Source: Alphaproteobacteria bacterium (GTDB lineage Bacteria > Pseudomonadota > Alphaproteobacteria > Reyranellales > Reyranellaceae). Taken from it: a stretch of DNA of 10,507 nucleotides. Positions within the stretch are counted from its first letter, which is position 1. Every line of letters begins with the position of its first letter. The position numbers were made by a program, and so were the translations under genes. Location: NCBI GenBank assembly GCA_013290035.1, contig JABCYT010000062.1:1-10507 (forward strand), written 5' to 3'. Of the stretch, positions 6,076 to 10,507 are shown one piece after another. Under the pieces are notes generated by a model, which made no database searches, was not told the origin of the DNA, and was given only the letters and a program-made list of their open reading frames with translations.

Positions 6076-6849
6076 ATGTCCCCGTCACCCGCACCATTCG
6101 TCTGGTATGAATTGATGACCAGCGACTCCGCCGCGGCGGAAAAATTCTACAAGGACGTCGTCGGCTGGAAGGCCCAGGACATGAGCCAGGGCGACATGAA
6201 ATACACCGGCCTGCTCGCGCAGGACACGCCGGTCGCCGGCCTGATGACCTTGCCCAAGGATGCCTGCGACGCCGGCGCCAAGCCGGGCTGGACCGGCTAT
6301 ATCGGCGTCGACGATGTCGACGCCACCGCCGCGCGCGTGAGCAAGGCCGGCGGCAAGATCCACGCGCCGCCGACCGACATTGCCAATGTCGGCCGCTTCG
6401 CCATGGTGGCCGACCCGCAGGGCACGGCGTTCTGCCTCTTCAAGCCCACCATCGACATGCCGCGCCCGGCCGCCGATCCGAACAAACCGGGGATCGTCGG
6501 CTGGCACGAGCTTTACGCGGTCGACGGCGAGAAGGCCTTCGCCTTCTACGCCGACCTGTTCGGCTGGACCAAGGCCGAGGCGATGGATATGGGCGCGATG
6601 GGCGTCTACCAGCTCTTCGCCGCGGGCGGCGCGCCGATCGGCGGCATGATGACCAAGCCGCCGGGCGTGCCGCTGTCCTTCTGGAACTATTACTTCCAGG
6701 TCGACGGCATCGGCGCCGCCATGGAGCGCCTCAAGGCGGGCGGCGGCAGCGTGATCAACGGCCCGATGGAAGTGCCTGGCGGCAACTGGATCGTGCAAGG
6801 CCTCGACCCGCAGGGCGCGATGTTCTCGTTGGTGAGCGCTCACGCCTGA
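6076..6849 (+). CDS. Two-domain VOC (glyoxalase/bleomycin-resistance-like) protein
   Basis: The 257-residue protein holds two vicinal-oxygen-chelate domains in tandem, about 6-125 and 138-255. Each begins with a matching motif (W-Y-E-L-M-T-S-D at 10-17 and W-H-E-L-Y-A-V-D at 143-150), followed by a helix with A-E-K-F-Y / A-F-A-F-Y. Each ends with a D-P-Q-G strand (113-116 and 244-247). This layout resembles mycobacterial Rv0577 (CFP30B/TB27.3), a two-domain VOC protein whose natural substrate is unclear. VOC proteins may bind metals or aromatic/electrophilic ligands; no specific reaction can be assigned. The ATG at 6076 has AAAGGA 7 nt upstream. The frame is open back to 5905 within the SRPBCC gene, but that part is out-of-frame shadow. 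It follows the SRPBCC gene by 31 nt. Downstream lies a long inverted-repeat element. Confidence 0.93.
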   Translation: MSPSPAPFVWYELMTSDSAAAEKFYKDVVGWKAQDMSQGDMKYTGLLAQDTPVAGLMTLPKDACDAGAKPGWTGYIGVDDVDATAARVSKAGGKIHAPPTDIANVGRFAMVADPQGTAFCLFKPTIDMPRPAADPNKPGIVGWHELYAVDGEKAFAFYADLFGWTKAEAMDMGAMGVYQLFAAGGAPIGGMMTKPPGVPLSFWNYYFQVDGIGAAMERLKAGGGSVINGPMEVPGGNWIVQGLDPQGAMFSLVSAHA

Positions 6850-6886
6850 GCGTGCAACGGCGCGCGCTCCTTGCAGGCGGATACGG

Positions 6887-7001
6887 CGTCGTAGGACCGC
6901 GGGCCTCGAGACCAGCTGGTGGCTGGGAGGGCCACCGGTGGCTTGGGGTACCACGGGTTGGGGTGAACCCTGGTCCTCGAAGGCCCGCGGTCCGGCCGAC
7001 G
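6887..7001. repeat. 115-bp structured inverted-repeat element between convergent genes
   Basis: The outer arms GGACCGCGGGCC (6894-6905) and GGCCCGCGGTCC (6982-6993) are exact reverse complements. Pairing continues inwards, CGAG/ACCAG (6907-6915) with CTGGT/CCTCG (6970-6979), with single-base bulges. Outside an internal loop, CGTCG (6887-6891) pairs with CGACG (6997-7001). The enclosed 54 bases hold the perfect palindromes ACCAGCTGGT (6911-6920, partly in the arm) and GCCACCGGTGGC (6931-6942). They also hold a GGTGGC/GCCACC hairpin (6918-6936), a GGGTT/AACCC hairpin (6955-6970), and a near-direct repeat of GGTGGCTGGGAGG (6918-6930) as GGTGGCTTGGGGT (6937-6949). It may be a dispersed palindromic (REP/MITE-like) element, a bidirectional terminator, or a structured RNA. 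A single copy is present in this window, so the dispersed-repeat reading is inference. Confidence 0.6.
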
Positions 7002-7005
7002 TCGA

Positions 7006-7030
7006 TGGCGAAGGCAACAAGCCTTCGTCA
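7006..7030 (-). terminator. Hairpin after the DUF4242 gene, possible terminator
   Basis: CGAAGGC (7009-7015) pairs perfectly with GCCTTCG (7021-7027) around an AACAA loop, and the stem extends to 10 bp with one G-U type pair. It lies about 19 nt beyond the DUF4242 stop. No T-run follows on either strand, so it is at best an atypical terminator or an mRNA 3'-end protecting hairpin. Confidence 0.4.
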
Positions 7031-7048
7031 ACGCGGCACAGCCTTGAC

Positions 7049-7327
7049 TCAAGCGGCGCGGTAGAAATACGGATCGAGCACCCGCACCTCGGTGATACGG
7101 TTCACCGGCAGACGATTCTTGACCGCGACCTTGCGGATCGCCTCGGGGGTCGGCCCGTCATAGATGCAGTAGCTCTTCCTGTTGTCGGTGCTGAAATAGG
7201 AGTGGATCCAGGTCACGCCATCGGCGGTGTTGATGTCCACCACGGTGCGGCAGACATTGGCGCCTTCCGCAGTCGCCGGGATGTTCAGTCCAGAGCGGAA
7301 GTCGCGCTCCACTACGTAACGGGGCAT
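7049..7327 (-). CDS. DUF4242 domain protein (putative small metal-binding protein)
   Basis: The 92-residue product fits the DUF4242 family. It starts M-P-R-Y-V-V-E-R, has G-V-T-W-I-H-S-Y-F-S (37-46), then Y-C-I-Y-D-G-P-T-P-E-A-I-R (53-65) and L-P-V-N-R-I-T-E-V (73-81), which is the family signature. The best known member, Streptomyces coelicolor SCO4226, is a nickel-binding ferredoxin-like protein. Metal binding here is inferred; histidine 42 lies in the conserved segment. No signal peptide is seen, so it is probably cytosolic. The ATG at 7327 has an excellent AAGGAG 6 nt upstream. The frame stays open upstream to 7933, but that stretch is antisense-like, R/A-rich shadow of the LAL gene in another frame. 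It lies 89 nt downstream of the LAL regulator on the same strand with a strong hairpin between, so it may be read through from the regulator or controlled separately. Confidence 0.87.
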   Translation of the reverse strand: MPRYVVERDFRSGLNIPATAEGANVCRTVVDINTADGVTWIHSYFSTDNRKSYCIYDGPTPEAIRKVAVKNRLPVNRITEVRVLDPYFYRAA

Positions 7328-7377
7328 TTGGCCTCTCCTTTCGAAAATCGATGCCGGGGGAATCCGACGCGCCCGAA

Positions 7378-7405
7378 GATGGCCACGACGGACCGTCGTG
7401 CCATC
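7378..7405. promoter_or_regulatory. 13-bp-stem hairpin between the LAL regulator and the DUF4242 gene
   Basis: The left arm (7378-7391) and right arm (7393-7405) match over 13 bp (GATGGC then ACGACGG), with one bulged C in the left arm and a single A at the centre. The inner 17 bases (7384-7400) form a perfect palindrome. On the minus strand it lies 12 nt after the LAL stop and about 50 nt before the DUF4242 start. No T-run follows in that direction, so a simple intrinsic terminator is not clear. An operator for the HTH regulator or an mRNA processing/stability hairpin are alternatives. Confidence 0.5.
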
Positions 7406-7416
7406 GGGAGTTCTCC

Positions 7417-10071
7417 CTATTTTTTGCCGACCGGCTCCGCAATTTGCAGCTCGCGCAGGCCAAGCCTGGTCGCGGCCGCCACCGCCTCGCCGCGCGAGCG
7501 CACGCCGAGCTTGGCCAGCACGGCGGATACGTGATGGTCCACCGTCTTCTCGGCCACGAACAGCCGGCGGGCGATGTCGGCGTTGCGCCGCCCCTCGACC
7601 AGGAGGCCGAGGACCTTCAGCTGGCGGTTGGTCATGCCGCACGGGTTTTGCCGCGTCCGCTCCTGCGCGCCGCGCGGGATGTCGCGGACGCCGTTGGCAC
7701 GGAGCTTGCGGCGGATGATGGCGGCCATGGGCAAAGCGCCCAGCCGCTCGACGATCTCCAGCGCCGTCCGCAACGGGCCTTCGGAATCGCAGTCGGCCAG
7801 CGCCATCGCCTGCTCGTAGGGACAGCCGAACGCTTCCCAGGCCGCTGCCGCGCCCTGCCAGTCGCCCGCCATCTGCAGCGCGAAGGGCCGTGCCACGTTT
7901 GCCGGCACCGCGTCGAGACGGCCGTGCCGCCACAGCCAGAACGCCAGCTCGCCCTGGATCCAGGGATCGGCGTGCTTCGAGCCGAGCTCGTAGGCCTTGG
8001 CCACCTCCGCCACGACATCCGACGCATCGGTGCCCTGCAACCAGACCGCTTCGGCGCGCGCCGCGACGACCTGCACCAGCCTTTGCATCTCGTCGGTCGG
8101 CACGGCCAGCCGATAGCCTTCGGCGAGAGGGCTCTCACCGGCAGGCGTCTCGCAGTCCGGATCGCCGCGCCTTGCGCGGATACGGCCCAGGGCGGCCAGC
8201 GCCGGGATCTTGCTGATCGGCGCCACCCGCGGATGGCGGATGACGGTTTGCGCGTCCTTCAAGGCATCGTCCCACTGGCCCAACGCCATCGCGATCTGCG
8301 CGCGGTACGCCGTCATGTAGCGGATCCACGAATCGAGATTATGCTCGTCGCAGTAGGCGATGCCGGCCTTCAAGTACTCGACCGCCGCCGAAAACTCGCG
8401 ATGCCGAAACGACATGGTGCTAAGGTTGTTGAAGGCTCGCGCGGCATGTTCCTCGAATCCGCTGTTCAGCGCTGTGTCCAGCGCCCGTTCGAGATCTTCT
8501 CGTCCGGCAGGATCTTCGCCCACCAACTTGGCTGTACCGATGTTGGTGAGGGCATGCACCTCGATTTCGGTCTCGCCCAGACGGATGGCGAGCTCGAGCG
8601 CCTTGCGTCCCCACTCGAGCGATGCGACGACGTTTTCCGCCAGCATTTGGAGTTGTGAGCAGTTGCTGTAGGCCATGGCGAGCTCGCGTCCGGCCGGAAG
8701 CTGCTCAAGCACCGTCACCGCCTCGCTGGCATAACCCTCGGCCGCCACCTTGCGACCATTGAACAAAGACAACCGGGAAAGCCAGCGCAGCGCATCGCCC
8801 TCTTTGCGGCGCAAGCCGAGCGATCGCCACACGACCAGGGCCTGCTCGCGCGCGACGCTCGCATCGGCCATCTCGTCGGTCAGGTAGCATTCGTAGGACA
8901 GTTGCTCCAACAGACGCGCGCGCTCTTCGTCGGGAAACGATGCGCCCAGGGCGGCGGTATGACGAAGCGCTGTGCGCAGATGACCGGCGGCTTCGCGATG
9001 GGCGCCGAGCGCCGCTGCGCGCTCCGCCGCCACCGGTGCAAATCGCAGCACCGCGGCACTGTCGGCCGCATTGTCGGCGTGGTGGACCAGGCGGGCGATC
9101 GCGACCCTGCCCTCACGTTGCTTCAGCAGCATCGCCAGCGCGCCGGCATGGAGGTCCTGCCGCTCGGGCAGGGACATGCTGTCCTCGACGGCGCGGCGGG
9201 CGATCTCGTGGCGGAAGCCCAGCGAACAGTCGCGATGGGCCACCATCCCGGCATTCAGGCATTCCTGCATCACCTCGCCGCTGGGGCCGATCATGCCGTC
9301 GATCAGCCAGCGCTCGGCGTGCCGCGGCACGATGGAAACCAGGTGCGCGACCCTGCGCGCCTCCTCGGACAGCCGCGCCAGGCGCGCAATCACCGCGTCG
9401 CGCACCGTCGACGGCACCTTTTCCTCCGAGGCGGCCAGGACCTCGGTGACGAAGAACGGATTGCCGCCGGTCACCTCGTGCAGCCCGGCCGACGACCGAC
9501 CGGCCGCCGCGGCCAGCTGCCCGACCGCGCCCTCGCTCAGCGGTTGCAGCCGGATGCGGCAGAGCGATGCCGGCGGCAGGTCGCCGATGACCGAGCGCAG
9601 GGGGTGTTTGTCGTTCACCTCGTCGTCGCGATAGCTCACCACCAGCATCACGCCGAGCCCGGCCAGACGGCGGCCGAGGAACTTGATCAGGTCGAGCGTC
9701 GCCGCGTCCGCCCAGTGGGCGTCCTCGATGACCACGACGGTCGGCGCCGACAGGCGCGCAAACTGGTCAAGGGTCGCGTTGAAGATCTCGTGCCGGCCGG
9801 CCGCTGCGCAGATCGCCTTGGGAAAATCTCCACCGATCTGGCGGGAAATATCCTGTAGCGGCGCCAGGGGATGAGGCGTGAACAGCGCCTCGCAGCCGCC
9901 CCACAACACGCGCGCCGTCCTGTTCTGCGCGGCGGCAAACTCGCGAAGCAGCGACGTCTTGCCGATCCCGGCCTCGCCGGAAATCAGCGCCACGCGGCCG
10001 CCGACGCACGGGATGCGGCCGAGCACGGCGCTCAGCTCTTCGATATACGATTCACGCTCAAGCAACTGCAT
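7417..10071 (-). CDS. LAL-type transcriptional regulator (AAA/STAND ATPase with C-terminal LuxR HTH)
   Basis: The 884-residue product has the LAL (large ATP-binding LuxR) layout. Walker A, G-E-A-G-I-G-K-T-S, is at 32-40. Walker B, V-V-V-I-E-D-A-H-W-A-D, is at 112-122 and is followed by the S-Y-R-D-D sensor-like motif. A winged-helix and long TPR-like alpha-helical middle (about 300-800) follows. The protein ends in a LuxR/GerE HTH at about 811-876, with M-T-N-R-Q-L-K-V-L, N-A-D-I-A-R-R-L, and V-A-E-K-T-V-D-H-H-V-S-A-V-L-A-K-L-G-V as the recognition region. Such proteins (relatives of MalT) bind ATP and an unknown ligand through the helical repeats, then oligomerise and activate transcription at the membrane-free nucleoid; the inducer here is unknown. 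The ATG at 10071 has GGAG about 7 nt upstream and starts right before the ATPase domain, as is usual. Length is normal and no frameshift is seen. The DUF4242 gene follows after 89 nt and is a plausible target or operon partner. Confidence 0.95.
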   Translation of the reverse strand: MQLLERESYIEELSAVLGRIPCVGGRVALISGEAGIGKTSLLREFAAAQNRTARVLWGGCEALFTPHPLAPLQDISRQIGGDFPKAICAAAGRHEIFNATLDQFARLSAPTVVVIEDAHWADAATLDLIKFLGRRLAGLGVMLVVSYRDDEVNDKHPLRSVIGDLPPASLCRIRLQPLSEGAVGQLAAAAGRSSAGLHEVTGGNPFFVTEVLAASEEKVPSTVRDAVIARLARLSEEARRVAHLVSIVPRHAERWLIDGMIGPSGEVMQECLNAGMVAHRDCSLGFRHEIARRAVEDSMSLPERQDLHAGALAMLLKQREGRVAIARLVHHADNAADSAAVLRFAPVAAERAAALGAHREAAGHLRTALRHTAALGASFPDEERARLLEQLSYECYLTDEMADASVAREQALVVWRSLGLRRKEGDALRWLSRLSLFNGRKVAAEGYASEAVTVLEQLPAGRELAMAYSNCSQLQMLAENVVASLEWGRKALELAIRLGETEIEVHALTNIGTAKLVGEDPAGREDLERALDTALNSGFEEHAARAFNNLSTMSFRHREFSAAVEYLKAGIAYCDEHNLDSWIRYMTAYRAQIAMALGQWDDALKDAQTVIRHPRVAPISKIPALAALGRIRARRGDPDCETPAGESPLAEGYRLAVPTDEMQRLVQVVAARAEAVWLQGTDASDVVAEVAKAYELGSKHADPWIQGELAFWLWRHGRLDAVPANVARPFALQMAGDWQGAAAAWEAFGCPYEQAMALADCDSEGPLRTALEIVERLGALPMAAIIRRKLRANGVRDIPRGAQERTRQNPCGMTNRQLKVLGLLVEGRRNADIARRLFVAEKTVDHHVSAVLAKLGVRSRGEAVAAATRLGLRELQIAEPVGKK

Positions 10072-10093
10072 TCACGTCTCCCCGACATGCTGC

Positions 10094-10116
10094 GTCAAGA
10101 GTGCAAAGGCTTTGAC
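10094..10116. promoter_or_regulatory. Short dyad upstream of the LAL gene, candidate operator
   Basis: GTCAA (10094-10098) and TTGAC (10112-10116) form an inverted repeat with 13 bases between, 23-45 nt upstream of the LAL start codon. Dyads of about 20 bp are typical of LuxR-type HTH sites, so autoregulation is conceivable. The arms are only 5 bp, so chance is quite possible. Confidence 0.2.
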
Positions 10117-10271
10117 GATGAAGATGATTGTTCGGAAGCGAGGGCGATCCCTACTCCTGCTCGGTCATACGCGACGACGATGGATTGCCCGCGGCGACGT
10201 GGCCGGCGCTGCGGGGCATGTTGATTATCCGATTGGCATTGAGGCTCAAGAACAAGCTTTGCATCATCCCA

Positions 10272-10409
10272 TCACAAAGTTGTGCATGTGCCCGCAAACC
10301 GCTGTGCGATTCCACACTTTCGATGAGAGAGGCTCTGTGAGTCCGTGTCCGACGCAGTCTTTGCTGCGACGCTGTAAAGACCTGTTGGCAAACCGTCGAC
10401 CGCGCTCAT
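10272..10409 (-). CDS. Possible 45-residue small protein, or the C-terminus of a gene entering from the right
   Basis: An ATG at 10409 is preceded by AAGGAG with 6 nt spacing, one of the best ribosome binding sites in the window, and the frame runs 45 codons to a TGA. The peptide is polar, without signal or membrane segment, has two cysteines (residues 32 and 42) and matches no family I know. The same frame is also open upstream to the right edge, where it reads S-C-P-W-C-D-R-H. It could therefore instead be the last 77 residues of a larger protein with a C-x-x-C motif. Codon use is less GC-biased than in the certain genes. Lying 200 nt upstream of the LAL start on the same strand, it could be a leader or partner peptide. 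Confidence 0.25.
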   Translation of the reverse strand: MSAVDGLPTGLYSVAAKTASDTDSQSLSHRKCGIAQRFAGTCTTL

Positions 10410-10507
10410 CGCTTTCTCCTTCTCGGAAAACTTGTAGACGCTATCGACTACCGCCGACTGGTTGTGACGATCGCACCATGGACAAGACGTGACGATTTTT
10501 CTGTGGC

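Larger units (their letters stand above)
10072..10507. other. Intergenic region upstream of the LAL gene, less GC-rich, no confident gene
   Basis: This 436-bp stretch is visibly less GC-rich than the flanking genes and does not show the GC-rich third-position pattern of the real genes in the window. It should carry the LAL promoter, but no convincing -35/-10 pair was found. It contains one small minus-strand open frame with a good ribosome binding site (10272-10409, listed separately), and three short TGTGC repeats between about 10280 and 10310. The plus-strand frame open to 10492 has no good start signal and reads as non-coding. Confidence 0.5.

Noticed and set aside
6848..6875. GAGCG/CGCTC and TGCAA/TTGCA short repeats just after the VOC stop
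   Set aside because: These overlapping 5-bp stems are mutually exclusive and weak, and not convincing next to the much stronger element at 6887-7001.
7406..7425. GGGAG-TT-CTCCC followed by six T, resembling a plus-strand intrinsic terminator
   Set aside because: The stem has effectively four pairs and the T-run is the complement of the last lysine codons of the LAL gene. No plus-strand transcript is expected there.
7328..7933. Upstream extension of the DUF4242 frame into the LAL gene
   Set aside because: The AAGGAG-preceded ATG at 7327 gives the exact family length; the upstream residues are arginine/alanine-rich shadow.
9878..10492. Plus-strand open frame crossing the LAL start into the upstream region
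   Set aside because: It is antisense to the LAL ATPase domain in its first third, lacks a convincing ribosome binding site and shows no coding-like composition or family motif.

Overview
The window reads as chromosomal DNA of a high-GC alphaproteobacterium. The clearest lineage clues are a DUF2794 protein (a family largely confined to Alphaproteobacteria), a tandem TPR-protein/bamB/der cluster, and strong GC bias at third codon positions. A Reyranella- or Rhodospirillales-like host would fit, but this is an impression and cannot be proven here. No phage, plasmid, transposase, CRISPR, tRNA or rRNA genes are seen.

Left part (1-4272), all on the minus strand. In transcription order it holds a membrane-anchored TPR protein of the YfgM type, the outer-membrane assembly lipoprotein BamB, and the ribosome-assembly GTPase Der. 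These are packed with a 4-nt gap and then a 14-nt overlap. After 71 nt follows an unrecognised single-pass membrane protein that runs off the left edge. The yfgM-bamB-der order is the same as in E. coli. Two of the three genes appear to start with TTG.

Middle part (4273-6849). A divergent gap leads into the DUF2794 gene (plus). Its stop lies one base from the stop of a small glycine-zipper lipoprotein gene (minus). An AT-rich patch then separates the lipoprotein from an ArsC/Spx-like thioredoxin-fold protein (minus). That gene is divergent from a plus-strand pair, an AHSA1-type SRPBCC protein and a two-domain VOC protein, and a 24-bp near-palindrome lies in the gap between them.

Right part (6850-10507). 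A 115-bp highly structured, non-coding inverted-repeat element sits between the convergent VOC and DUF4242 genes. The DUF4242 gene (minus, small putative metal-binding protein) lies 89 nt downstream of an 884-residue LAL-type regulator (minus; STAND-like ATPase, helical repeat region, C-terminal LuxR HTH), with a 13-bp-stem hairpin between them. The last 436 bases are mostly non-coding and less GC-rich. They hold a weakly supported small open frame with a good ribosome binding site.

Most genes are ordinary for the lineage. The parts most worth a second look are the 6887-7001 structured element, the LAL-hairpin-DUF4242 arrangement, and the palindrome in the divergent gap at 5487-5585. No clear new multi-gene system can be claimed from sequence alone.
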